Below are positions 52,701-60,299 of a stretch of DNA of 64,000 nt, piece by piece. The notes under the pieces were generated by a model. It made no database searches. It was not told where the DNA came from and was given only the letters and a program-made list of their open reading frames with translations. This stretch comes from Sphaerolaimus hirsutus (lineage: Eukaryota > Nematoda > Chromadorea > Monhysterida > Sphaerolaimidae): assembly GCA_964036195.1 (NCBI GenBank), contig OZ038451.1:15938529-16002528 (forward strand), read 5' to 3'. The position numbers and the translations under genes are program-made. Numbering within the stretch: position 1 is the stretch's first letter; every line of letters starts with the position of its first letter.

Positions 52701-55700
52701 ATTTTATCAAGAATTATAACATATTTACCTCATTTAATGTGGTTGTGATGCGCCCACACAGACTACGTACTGGTTTTCTTCCGAATTAAAATTGTTTTGG
52801 CTAAAATAACTCACATCTGATTTGAATGCATTTGAGGGTTAAGTTATTTTTTAACTCCATCAATAGTAGTTGACAGATACATCATCCCAGTTAACTCAAA
52901 TGCGTTCAAAGCTGATTTATGAGTTTTCCAAAAGTTTTTATAAATTTCAGTTAAAAACTAGTGTGTGTAGGACCAATATAAATTTCAGGCTCTCTCAAAC
53001 AAACTGCAGTGGAGCCAATTCAGCAAGTGGGGAAGTTATGATAAAAGTGACAAGTTATCAATATCGATAAAGTTATAAGTGACAAGTCGTTCCACTAAAA
53101 TATTTGCTCGTCACTTTTTTGTGCCATTACTCATTTCACGTGTAAGTTTTGCTCTGTTGGGACCGGTGTTCTTCCGTCAACACTTAGCTAAAGTCGGCGG
53201 ACATTTCACCCTACAAAATCGGAGAGTTAGAATTCGCTCGTGAATAGAGCGAACAACGAAACTTGGGTTCCACCCGGACGCTCGGAATTGAAAAAGAAAA
53301 AAATATTAAAAGAGAAATGGACGCTTCGCGGTGTCCGTGCGTGCACGCCGCCCGTTTCAACGTTTCGTTTCAACGTTGTCCGTTGCAAGCGAAAAAATTT
53401 GACTGTTTAAATGACCCTTTTACCGTTTTTGTTAATTTTTCATTCGTTGGCTCCGTTCCAATGGAACAGTTCCCATATGAGAACTTGGCAGCCAGCCAAA
53501 ATTGCGAAATCCGCTATAAACGTGAATAAAAAAGGCTAACACTAACTATATAACCATGTATATAAACAAAAATAGCGATTATAAAGGTGGAAATTGGCAA
53601 AGTGGAGCAACTTTTAACGATTTTTAGTTAACTTTGACTTTTCACTCGCATTTGTATAATACGCAACTGGTAACTGGGATAAGGGCCAAGTTTTCATACG
53701 TGACCCGATCTATTCCAATCGTTAAAATATTGCGTCACAAATCACAATACCTAATGCCGTCATGCACTCTCCACTGGAGAGATTGACGCAAATGTTTGTA
53801 GGGCGATACGTCTGCCGACTTTACCACTATTTTCTCACTTGTCCACTTGCATAAAAAGCCCTCGGTTTTCTTGGGAGCCGTGCCCACATTCCATCCGACA
53901 ATCTATAATTCCATTCAACAAATTAGGCCGCCAGAAAAAATTTGTCGCCAATTAAATCTCGCACCGGGTCCAACATTTGTCGGTGTCGATTTCATAATTT
54001 TTGCCATCTGATTTTGGTGCACGGTTTGAGCGTTCGCACCGGCCAACAGCAGGGGCATGCGTAGGGCTACTTCCAACATTGAAGATTCCTTCCTGGCAAT
54101 TTGAAAATTTGTTGAAATACTGTTTTTTGGGGAAAATGTAAACGTAGCTGTGAGTATTTGTCATTTCATTTTTTTGATATTTAATATTCGAATAATATTT
54201 GAGTAAATATTTGAAAAAACAGCCTCCCTCCAATAGATCACTTTCAATTTACATAAATATGCAAATGCAAATAAATTTTCGGACTGGAGGCAGGGGTTTC
54301 CGGGCAATAACGAGAAAAGTGGCGAACGGTAAATAAAGTTGTGGTAGTCAGCGATAAGTTAACGTAAATAGGTACAGGTGACGGGCGACCCTACAAACGC
54401 GATTCTCAAAGCTTTCTTCAAATCAGTGATGGAATGCAAACGCCCGGCGCCATTGTTACTGGCGCACTTTGGCGCCTGGTGCCATTTTTTCAGATGGCGC
54501 CATTGCCTCTGGCGCCCTTCGGCGCCATTATTTTGCATGGCGCCATGGCGCCATTTTTCCTGGCGCTTTTCCATCACTACTTGCATTTACTTCCTTAAGC
54601 CGGAATTACAGCTCAGCGGCGTTTGACGTGAAATGATGACGGCGTAAAATTGGTTACATCAAAATAGACAAAGGTACAGCATTGAAATTTCAGAATTAGA
54701 TCGTTCTAGTAATTGTGTGTAATGTCCCAAAAGTTTTTTATCAAATAATCATTATTTAAGTAGTTATTAATAATATGTCAAAATTTTTTGGTGACGTAAA
54801 ATGTTTGACGTGAAATGTTGACGTAGAATGTGTAAATTTTGACGTAAAATTAATAACTTTTTAAATAATGATTATTTTCTTAATTTTTATATGACATTAC
54901 ACACAATTACTAGAACTATCAAATTCTGAAATTTCAACGCTGTACCTATGTCTATTTTGATGTAATCAATTTTACAACGTCATCATTTCACGTCAAATGC
55001 CGCTGAGCTGTAATTCCGGCTTTACCAGTTGCCACTTTATTGTCACGTTCACGTTCACGCGCAAAATTGGCACCTAAACTTAACTAAATATGATTAAAAT
55101 TCACCTGCCAAACCCTGTCAACTCAGTGCCATCAGAATAATTGTCCAGTTGACTGACTGTCGCGCTCCTCGATTGTGTACTGTCGCTTGAATGTTGATTT
55201 GCGTCGTGTTGCCTGATCGCCCTTAGTATACGACTGGTGTTGAACATTTTTTCGACTAATTTTTCTATTGAATTTGGTGAATTGCTGGATGTAAATCTGA
55301 TGATAATAATTGCAAGTTCAATAGATAAGTGGAAATGATAAATTATGTATGTGTGGTTAAATTTTGTGTTTTTGTGTGGTGAATTGATAAAATAATACTT
55401 AACATATGAAGAGTTGTCAGAAGTTACTTTACAAAAACTAAGTAAGCGTGGATTTATTTGAATTTGCTCACTTCCAAACTAAACAGAAAAAGTGACGTTG
55501 TTGACTCAGGAAAACATAAATATAGCTAAAAACTTTTGAATGAAAAACATCGAGAGAAACATTTTTCCAAATTTAGCTTAGGGAAATGGAAAGGCATTTT
55601 TCAAGTATTTTGTATATGCCAATGTATGTTTTAAACATTTAGTTAATTATTTGTATTTAGAAGTATGTATTCTTTCGCATACTCCAGACATTAAAGTTTG

Positions 55701-58654
55701 TTTTTCTCAAAATCAGTTTTTGTGGATCATCACTGGATCAGTATCAGGACCAGGAGCACACCATTATTAATGATAAAATATGCAAGCACCTAAATACATT
55801 TCTACACCACACCTCAAACTTGCACCTTACTTTCAGCCACCCAAACATAAACACAAGCACATAAAGATGTCATGCTCCAGCTAGGTGTGAATATTGTACA
55901 TGCTCAATAATACGTTAAATATTCATCCACCTCTATCTGTGACAAAAGCAGGTGGTCACGGTGTTAGGAGCTGGGTAGAGTATAAAATTTTCGAAGTGAC
56001 AGTCAAAAAATTTGTGAATTATAAATTTACCTTTGATTTGACTTAGCACTTAAAACTTCACTTACCGTTTCCACTTTTCTAGTCACGTTCACTTTTCTAA
56101 TTTCATTTTTCTATGTCACGGAAATTTCTAAATACAAAACAAAGTATAAGCAGTGTCTTAGGTGTTCAGCCACGCGGAAGGCTTGATTTCCACTGACTCG
56201 AGACGAGTGCTTTACTTTGAGTTCAAATCGATATTTACTCCACACAGTATGTGTGTATACCATGTTTTTCACTAGAAATTTCCAGGGGGCACTCACAGAC
56301 CCGGTAAAAGACCCTGACATTTTACAGGGTCTTTTACATGACACATCGCATTTTACAGGGTCTTTTACACTTTACAGGGTATTTTACAGGGTCTAGGAGT
56401 GGCACTAGGGGGTCAATTTTTGCAAAATATTTTTGACCGGAGCTTATTCAAGGGGGCTGGAAGTGAAGAGCTTAGGAAGCGTTATTTAGGTGTGTTTTTT
56501 AATTTTCGGTATTCACGTTGTCATATGAGTTTGAAGAACGATGTTTGGAGAAAAGTGTTAAAGTCTGAAAAAGTGTTTTTCTGGTGTATTTATTTTGGTA
56601 TGCATACTATACAATATACATGTTCTTTAAATCTTTGAATTTGTCAAATGCAGAGCTTGTGTAATGAATCATTAAATCGATATGGGTGAAATAGGTCATA
56701 ATAAATATTAGGTTTTCAACTAGGTAAGTCACATTTATTTTTTGCGATCACACATACGCAAAAAATTAAGGTTACTTAGTTGACAACCTAATATGTGAAA
56801 GTGCGTACAGGTACTTGATCAACTAGATAATGTTTTTAAAATACCTGTTCACACAGCTACTGTATATTGATATGAAATTTCGAATACTTATAATGTGTAG
56901 GTAATTGCTTGTGTTTGTTAAGGATTAAGAGACACCTGAAAAAGCACTTATTTTCCACCAAAATACCTTCTTGGTTTTTTCCAGAATATGTGGATCAGGT
57001 AAATTTTTGAATAGTGCAATTTCAACGAATATTTTTTTGTCTTATTTGCTTACTAAGTAGAATACATAACAGCATAATGATGTGTAAATACTTCTTGTCT
57101 GGGCCAAGAAGAGACAATGTAAAGTAACATGTTAAGTGACCTTCAAATTCCTGGAAAAGTATTTATAGGACATCTGTCAAGCGCATTTAAAAGCATACAA
57201 AATACCGTATATTGGGCCCACACACACTAGTTTACCAACACGAAATGCTCGACCATTTTGGTAAACTGTTTTGACAAAACAGTACGAAACACCGTACAAA
57301 TCTGTACAGTGTTTCGTACTGCTTTGTCAAAACAGTTTACTAAAGTGGTCGAGCATTTCATGTTGGTAAACTAGTGTGTGCGTTGGCATTGTGTAATTAG
57401 GAACATTATTATTTTAAGTTTTATTGCTGATTTTATGTGAATATTTACACAGAAATAGCGATGCGAATCCGAATATTCTGGAACAGACGCAACATTTCCT
57501 GATTTATCGGGCATAGTGAATTTCTCCCCAAAATCTCCCCCACTAACCCTCCATCTTTGCCTCCTTCTTCCGTTGTAAGTGTTGGCGATAACTGGCAAAT
57601 CGCCAAGTGCATCCCTCCTCTCGGCCGCCGTAGAATCACCCCAGGCTTCAAAATGAGCATAGTGATTCATATCGAACTGGGGGCCAATTACGCACGTGGA
57701 TGGGCGACGGGAAAAGTGAGCGGTGGTAAGAAAATTTGTAACTGGTAATTGAAGTCAGAAGTAACCTAGTGTGTGAGAAGTATTTATTTTGCTGACAACT
57801 TTGTTTGTCGCCTAAAAGTTTGCTTGTGACCTGGGGGAGAGTCACAGACCTTGTAAAATGTCAAGTGACATGCAAAGTGTCAAAAGTCATGTTTGCCATT
57901 TTCCAGGCTTTTATTTTTTTTACATGGCTTTTGAAACTTTAGTAGTATAGTTGAGTGAACGTTCAATCAGCTACTACACATTGCAAGATATTTGACATTT
58001 TACAGGGTCTGGGACTGCCACCTGGGAGAGTTCCAGATCCTGTAAAAAAACCTGTATAGTGAAAAGGACCTTGTAAAATGTAATGCGCCATGTAAAAGTC
58101 CCTGTAAAGTGTCATGTGTATCCAATCTTCTTGTATCGTATCCAAATCTTATGTTTTGTATCATACTAATATTTAGATACCATACAACAAGATTTGGATA
58201 CATATGACACTTTGCAGTGTCCTTTACACGTCACATGACATTATAAAGGGTATTTTACATGACACATGACATTTTACACGGTCTTTTACACTTTGCATAG
58301 TCTTTTACAGGGTCTGGGACTGGCACCTGACTTACCACTTACAACTTTACTTGTCACTTAGCACGTCACCAGTCACTCGTCCACTAGCGTGATTGGCACC
58401 TGGTGAATGGGTTGATTTGCGCTGGTGCCAGCCTCCCCCGCGCCCGCGCCATTATTAGCCGGGGCGAATTTCATCGGCACGCGTTGATAATAATACGACA
58501 TGGCGCCCGCGTTGATGTTGTTGTTGTTGTGCCGCTGCAGCGGCGTGCAGTTCGCGTCCGACGAAGTGTTCGAGCCGCGCGACAATTTCCGCCCCGTGAA
58601 CGAACGCCGCCCGATTGCCGGCGTGGCGCACAGGTCGGCAGCGGCCGCCGCCGC
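40582..58654 (-). CDS. Two-pore-domain (K2P/TWK-like) potassium channel gene, minus strand, 5' incomplete
   Basis: Exons in coding order: 58654-58400, 57676-57449, (gap), 55284-55105, 54092-53965, 48308-48100, 47799-47683, 46715-46581, 46098-45835, 44732-44587, 44356-44130, 44061-43977, 43814-43716, 43294-43228, 42779-42549, 42007-41819, 41490-41316 and 40790-40582. From 55284 onward all junctions keep phase, giving 819 residues. K2P channels are dimeric leak channels with four membrane segments and two pore loops per subunit. Both filters are visible: TTIGYGFP and TTVGFGDL. The stretches TIADIGKFFSEHL and AITTMCIDLVG resemble the nematode TWK class. The core from M1 is 475 residues, a usual K2P length. 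The N-terminal region, over 500 residues, is unusually long. It may be partly an alternative transcript or a separate gene ending at the TGA at 47671. Confidence 0.9.
41316..41490 (-). CDS. K2P exon: post-M4 cytoplasmic domain
   Basis: Acceptor CCTACAG after a C-run, phase 0 entry. It encodes VVLVSELYGRLQRRR, LVLDHHIDPFVPRDIRRIRYID and GLFPMGYNSLY. It continues the VGGK|VVLVSELY block seen in TWK channels. Exit is phase 1 at GTGAGT. Confidence 0.94.
41819..42007 (-). CDS. K2P exon: second selectivity filter and M4
   Basis: 63 codons, phase 0 both ends. It begins VGFGDLIPKRDGY, the second filter, and continues with YLAVILLYIVVGLAITTMCIDLVG (M4) and QYIHKIHYFGRKLQ. Acceptor CTCGCAG, donor GTGCGT. 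Confidence 0.97.
42186..42433 (-). mobile_element. Introner-family element inside a K2P intron
   Basis: On the minus strand it runs GTACCAGTCCTGAGCCCTGT, AAAGTG ... CACTTTACAGGGTT, CGGAACTGCCCCCTGG. It is in the sense orientation of the gene and wholly inside the intron between the M3/P2 and M4 exons. The actual splice sites lie outside it, so this copy is passive. Confidence 0.75.
42549..42779 (-). CDS. K2P exon: Cys/His-rich loop, M3 and second pore helix
   Basis: 77 codons, phase 0. It begins TANPAHGGPCTQHDCEHC, then EEPDDLLDIEVTPPATIVL, M3 (VLAILLGYTALGGWLM), and FLASFYYSFITMTT, the pore helix that runs into VGFGD. Acceptor CCCCACAG, donor GTGAGG, with a C-run just downstream of the donor. 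Confidence 0.96.
43228..43294 (-). CDS. K2P micro-exon: basic M2-M3 loop
   Basis: A 67-bp exon after acceptor TTTACACTCAG with consensus donor GTAAGT. It is the only segment that reconciles the phase-2 exit of the M2 exon with the phase-0 entry of the M3 exon. It encodes RCTDRWRAKRAKRKHEHCMG, a basic stretch with a nuclear-localisation-like RAKRAKRK that is more likely a membrane-proximal charged loop. Confidence 0.85.
43415..43702. mobile_element. ATTCCCCCTTGAAT inverted-repeat element
   Basis: The left side has GTACCGGTTGAATGATTCCC and several CCCCTTGAATAATTCC words. The right side has GGAATTATTCAATCAGATAC. It lies in the intron between the M2 and micro-exons and resembles a diverged TATTTCGAGG element. 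Confidence 0.45.
43716..43814 (-). CDS. K2P exon: end of M2, TIADIGKFFSEHL
   Basis: Acceptor AACTCGCAG, phase 2 both ends, donor GTACGT. It encodes TIADIGKFFSEHLIWSYKHW and TCRRRASGWARR. The join reads GIPLTLVTIADIGKF, a string typical of TWK-class channels. Confidence 0.95.
43977..44061 (-). CDS. K2P exon: first selectivity filter and M2
   Basis: 85 bp. The intron before it splits the first Gly codon of GYG (phase 1). It encodes YGFPVPVTDGGRLACVAFALFGIPLTL. Acceptor GCGCGAAG; donor GTTAGT, chosen so that Val is completed by exon 43814. Confidence 0.94.
44130..44356 (-). CDS. K2P exon: extracellular cap and first pore helix
   Basis: Acceptor CCAAACGCAG, phase 2 entry. It encodes EAFLDHLWHLARNNS, LLDMSDDLFDYYTKHF and INETIEVWNFQTAIFFTISVVTTIG, the cap helices and pore helix P1. 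NNS and NET are potential N-glycosylation sites on the extracellular side. Donor GTACAA, phase 1. Confidence 0.94.
44587..44732 (-). CDS. K2P exon: first membrane segment M1
   Basis: Acceptor CCCCGCCAG behind a run of eleven C on the coding strand. It encodes YAKLILPHVGLVLLTCTYTLL, GAAFFLWIEGPHERET and QQQLTDIWDTR, which is M1 plus the start of the cap. Phase 0 in, phase 2 out. Donor GTGCGC. Confidence 0.95.
45267..45808. mobile_element. (A/T)AGGGTTCAAACG hAT-like MITE with GGGACC/GGTCCC payload
   Basis: The ends are AAGGGTTCAAACGGGACC and GGTCCCGTTTGAACCCTA. The flanks CTCGTAAC and CACGTAAC match in 7 of 8. The body is GTCCCGGTCCCG arrays around a short A+T-rich core. It lies in the K2P intron before M1. 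Confidence 0.88.
45835..46098 (-). CDS. K2P-linked exon: acidic N-terminal region before M1
   Basis: 88 codons, phase 0. Acceptor ACTCCCCCAG, donor GTTAAG. It encodes FQFADAPGSSDTEPN, NNNHDSNQLSPNSES and MSEDDEISLDQRRGL, a disordered Asn/Ser/Asp-rich segment. It runs directly into YAKLILPH of M1 and is therefore part of the channel. Confidence 0.88.
46300..46510 (+). mobile_element. Introner-family element, antisense in a K2P intron
   Basis: It starts GGTGCCAACCCCAGACTCTG, with AAAGTGTCAAATGTCATG, the mirrored TTTACAAGGTCTGGGAGTG, and TCCCATGG at the end. It is oriented against the gene, so its own donor/acceptor could not act in this transcript. It lies inside the 482-bp intron between exons 46715-46581 and 46098-45835. 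Confidence 0.8.
46581..46715 (-). CDS. K2P-linked exon: N-terminal region
   Basis: 45 codons, phase 0. Acceptor TGCAAATCAG, donor GTTGGTGC. It encodes ESLSTGAGNRRRLSTKQ, WELDELLHNRGQQPVG and FQGDAK. RRRLST fits a basophilic kinase site pattern. No family is recognised outside the channel. Confidence 0.82.
46873..47485. repeat. CGGCGGA palindromic repeat hosting a PIF/Harbinger-like MITE
   Basis: The outer phrases ACTCGGCGGAATCCAAAG, AGAATCCTAC on the left and CACTAAGTGTGATG on the right match the repeat at 17173-17482. Confidence 0.5.
46978..47389. mobile_element. 412-bp palindromic MITE with TAA target duplication, copy 1
   Basis: The left end is AGCAAGAATTACAGCTCAGC and the right end GCTGTAATTCCGGCT. 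TAA flanks both sides. The arms GGCGTTTGACGTGAAATGATG are nearly perfect inverted repeats over the whole length. A 3-bp TWA duplication suggests PIF/Harbinger. Confidence 0.85.
47683..47799 (-). CDS. K2P-linked exon: Ala/Arg-rich segment, with an alternative stop just downstream
   Basis: Acceptor TCATTCTCAG. It encodes RAHYRQRLAANAAARAAHRG, then SAFAITNNAHSVCTMDI. The 39-codon version with donor GTGCGCGC keeps phase 0 into exon 46715. If unspliced, the frame reads three more codons and stops at TGA 47671-47673. This exon could therefore be the last exon of a shorter transcript or of a different gene. Confidence 0.75.
48100..48308 (-). CDS. K2P-linked exon: Ser-rich segment
   Basis: Acceptor ATCTGCCAG, phase 1 in, phase 0 out, donor GTGGGC. 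It encodes PTHHTPSDTQSKPIK, MLQVNLSSLHLQPSSG and GADTPKRKVGLMPSQSYVSQ. Disordered, with TPKRK; no family recognised. Confidence 0.82.
48660..49980. other. No recognisable gene
   Basis: A 143-codon open frame at 49426-49856 (plus strand) is within what chance allows in this composition. It has no recognisable motif. Confidence 0.4.
50021..50317. mobile_element. TAGTGATGG GGCGCC-payload hAT-like MITE
   Basis: The ends are TAGTGATGGAAAAG and TCTTTCCATCACTA. The flanks CTCCGGCC / CTCCTGCC match in 7 of 8. The body is GGCGCTTTTGG / AAAGCGCCA repeats. Confidence 0.85.
50603..50829. mobile_element. TAGTGATGG GGCGCC-payload MITE, second copy
   Basis: It begins TAGTGATGGAAAAAGCG and ends GGCGCTCTTCCATTA. 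The body is GGCGCCAGGCG / AGCGCCAAAAGCGCC repeats. The right end is slightly eroded. Confidence 0.75.
50858..51462. mobile_element. GGCCGTAAAGTA inverted-repeat element, copy 2
   Basis: The left end repeats GGCCGTAAAGTAAA twice and the right end has TTTACTTTACGGCC twice. The interior AAATACGTTTACGTTTCC and AGTACGCGAGTA match the copy at 34614 in inverted orientation, with an extra 230 bp. Confidence 0.75.
51862..52498. mobile_element. TAGGGGTGAC hAT-like MITE with TTTAAA payload, copy 4
   Basis: The ends are TAGGGGTGACAC and TTTCCAACCCTA. The exact 8-bp duplication GTCATGCC occupies 51854-51861 and 52499-52506. The interior is nearly identical to 33797-34440. Confidence 0.93.
52510..53960. 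other. No recognisable gene; MITE remnants
   Basis: Around 52800-52980 are AACTCAAATGCGTTC / AAAACTAGTGTGTGTAGGACC words like the CACTAGTTTTC elements at 26887 and 60132. The rest shows nothing. Confidence 0.4.
53965..54092 (-). CDS. K2P-linked exon with hydrophobic segment
   Basis: Acceptor AAATTGCCAG, phase 2 in, phase 1 out, donor GTGCGA. It encodes RKESSMLEVALRMPLLLAGAN, AQTVHQNQMAKIMK and STPTNVGP. It was found because it alone links the phase-2 exit of exon 55105 to the phase-1 entry of exon 48308. MLEVALRMPLLLAGANA resembles a signal peptide but lies internally in this model, so it could also be an alternative start. Confidence 0.75.
54424..54579. mobile_element. Small CAGTGATGG GGCGCC-payload MITE
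   Basis: It begins CAGTGATGGAATG and ends TTTTCCATCACTA. The body is GGCGCCATT repeats. The flanking 8-mers CTTCAAAT / CTTGCATT match only partly. Confidence 0.7.
54598..55021. mobile_element. 424-bp palindromic PIF/Harbinger-like MITE with TTA duplication, copy 2
   Basis: The ends AGCCGGAATTACAGCTC and GAGCTGTAATTCCGGCT are perfect inverted repeats with TTA on both sides. The body mirrors itself throughout and matches 46978-47389. Confidence 0.9.
55105..55284 (-). CDS. K2P-linked exon: N-terminal segment
   Basis: Acceptor TTACATCCAG, phase 2 both ends, donor GTGAAT. It encodes NSPNSIEKLVEKMFNTSRIL, RAIRQHDANQHSSDSTQS and ATVSQLDNYSDGTELTGFG. No family recognised. Its phase-2 entry does not fit the exit of 57449, so at least one short exon is missing between them. 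Confidence 0.8.
55300..56280. other. No recognisable gene
   Basis: An intron of the K2P-linked gene, A+T-rich, in which I see neither coding nor repeat structure. A missing short exon may lie here or in 56.4-57.4 kb. Confidence 0.4.
56283..56408 (-). mobile_element. Introner-family element, short copy
   Basis: On the minus strand it reads AGTGCCACTCCTAGACCCTG ... GGTCTGTGAGTGCCCCCTGG. It has four internal TTTTACAGGGTCTTTTACA units instead of the usual arms. Confidence 0.75.
57220..57385. mobile_element. 165-bp hairpin MITE, CCCACACACACTAGTTTACC
   Basis: A near-perfect hairpin from CCACACACACTAGTTTACC, then GAAATGCTCGACCA, to TGGTCGAGCATTTC and GGTAAACTAGTGTGTG. It belongs to the CACTAG-ended group. 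It lies in a K2P intron. Confidence 0.8.
57449..57676 (-). CDS. K2P-linked exon: FDMNHYAHFEAWGD segment
   Basis: Acceptor TTGGCCCCCAG, phase 0 in. It encodes FDMNHYAHFEAWGDSTAAE, RRDALGDLPVIANTYNGRRR and VPEYSDSHRYF. The 3' end is either GTAAAT (57449, phase 0) or GTGTAA two bases earlier (phase 1). No family recognised. Confidence 0.75.
57826..58022 (-). mobile_element. Introner-family element, first of a pair
   Basis: On the minus strand it reads GGTGGCAGTCCCAGACCCTG with AAAATGTCAAATATC, ending GGTCTGTGACTCTCCCCCAG. It is in the sense orientation of the K2P gene, inside the intron between exons 58400 and 57676. Confidence 0.75.
58023..58331 (-). mobile_element. Introner-family element, second of a pair
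   Basis: On the minus strand it reads GGTGCCAGTCCCAGACCCTG ... GGATCTGGAACTCTCCC. The longer centre holds the palindrome ATCCAAATCTTGTTGTATGG / TCTTGTATCGTATCCAAATC. It abuts the first element of the pair. Confidence 0.75.
58400..58654 (-). CDS. K2P-linked exon: Ala/Asn-rich segment, furthest upstream seen
   Basis: 85 codons, phase 0. Acceptor AATACCCAG. It encodes six Ala, DLCATPAIGRRSFTGRKL, SRGSNTSSDANCTPLQRHN, and FAPANNGAGAGEAGTSANQ. The donor GTGCCAATCA matches the introner start. No start codon is identified, so the gene continues upstream. Confidence 0.78.
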
Positions 58655-58809
58655 CTGGGTATTTTTGAGTACTCTGTATTTTGGGTATCGAGTATTTTTG
58701 GGTATTTGCTGTTAGGGATTCAACATGAATGCATAGAGTATTTGGGTATTGGGGAGGTTTGGAGTGCGCCTGATGAACATTTACGTATTGGGTAAAGAAG
58801 GGTATCACA

Positions 58810-60130
58810 CAACAAAATAAACAGAGTGAAGAAAGCTTTTTTCGAGTTTTCGAATTTTATTCCACACCGTTAAACACTTTTCTTCAGGGGTGTGCCATAT
58901 GTGTTAATGTGGGAGCAAATAAATAGCTGTTCGTATTTATCTTTCATTGACGCCAAAAACCTTCACCGCGGAAATTTCAATTGAGTAAATCACACTTATT
59001 GCACATCACAAAAACAAATCACACAAAAATATCAAATATTCAACACTCTACAGACCCGTCTCAGAGCTGCATCATTCTTGCCAATATCGATATCGTGCGA
59101 AAACAGCAGCATTTTTACGAATGCTCTCCGAAATTTGCCAGCCTTTATTCAAAAAAATTCTCACGCTCACTTAAAATGTAGAGCTATCTGCTAGTTAACG
59201 TTCACAGACACGGTATTTTTCTTCGTTCGATGCACAATGACCACACCGCATACTTTTTCTCTCTTTCAATATCTATATTTTCAGTAAAAAGCCATTAAGT
59301 TAAAGTAGAGCCGACGGGACTTCAGATGCATATAGGGCTGGAAAAATGGCACATTCTGGCCCATTTTTCTAAACTTATTTCTATATTCCATGGGAACATC
59401 TCACCAAATTGGTTCTAGTTTGAAGTTTTGGTGCCAGCGCCAAAAAAAAGTAGAAGCGCCCATTTTTCAATCGCACAATCATCGGTATTTATACGTATTG
59501 CGCATATGTACATAAAGTATGCGCATTTGCGCATTCATGAAGGCGTACGAACAAACTGTAGATATTGTCAAGATCGTCTGCGCTCCGCTAGCCATTTTGC
59601 GGCGGAAAATTTCGTCATAGGTCCTCACACACAAAAAATCAACTTAAAACACAAAAAATTTAACCTCATATTTTCAAATTTCCCACCAATGCGGCAAACA
59701 TTTGGAGGCTGTAAGCACTTTTAGGGAAGGGGTGCTATCCACTTGCAATGTTGCATGACCCCATGCATACCTGAAATTGTCCGTCTGCCCATGTGCAGCT
59801 AGGGGTAGGAAAAGCACTGGAGGTTTTCAGTTACTGCAGTGCTATTTTTGGTGAATACAGGCAGGATACTAAATATGGCGTTTTTTGCTTTCGCCGGCGG
59901 AATTTGTATTTTTTCATCAGCATTTTCATCAAAATCACAGACATGGCAAGGCGTGAAGAACTGTTCAACGAATGTTATCATGGTCAACAGAATGCTTTTC
60001 ACATTACCACACCGATTTTTGTCTGCTTCTACACGATGGTCAGGCGAGATTTCTTATGGCAATAAAAAACAACTCGGGGTAGCATCACTGTGTGATAGGT
60101 AATGATATTCGTCCCAATTGTCGTCAGCCC
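58810..60130. other. No recognisable gene
   Basis: Plain A+T-rich sequence. A minus-strand frame at 59799-60002 with a CxxC pair (TPCHVCDFDENAD) is open but has no recognisable partner. Confidence 0.4.
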
Positions 60131-60131
60131 A

Positions 60132-60290
60132 GAAAACGCCCTGCGCACACTAGGTTTCACACGAAATTTCAAAAACTCATAAATGAGCTTTAAACGTGTT
60201 TGAGATTTCCACAATGAGTCGTTTTTAATCACCGTCAACTTAAGTTGACGGCCACCTCATTGTAGAAAACTCAAATGCGTTCTAAGCTAA
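60132..60290. repeat. Inverted-repeat element with CACTAGGTTTC end, copy 2
   Basis: The reverse complement matches 26887-27030 over its whole length. The centre CCGTCAACTTAAGTTGACGG is a perfect palindrome. Confidence 0.65.
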
Positions 60291-60299
60291 CAGAACACA

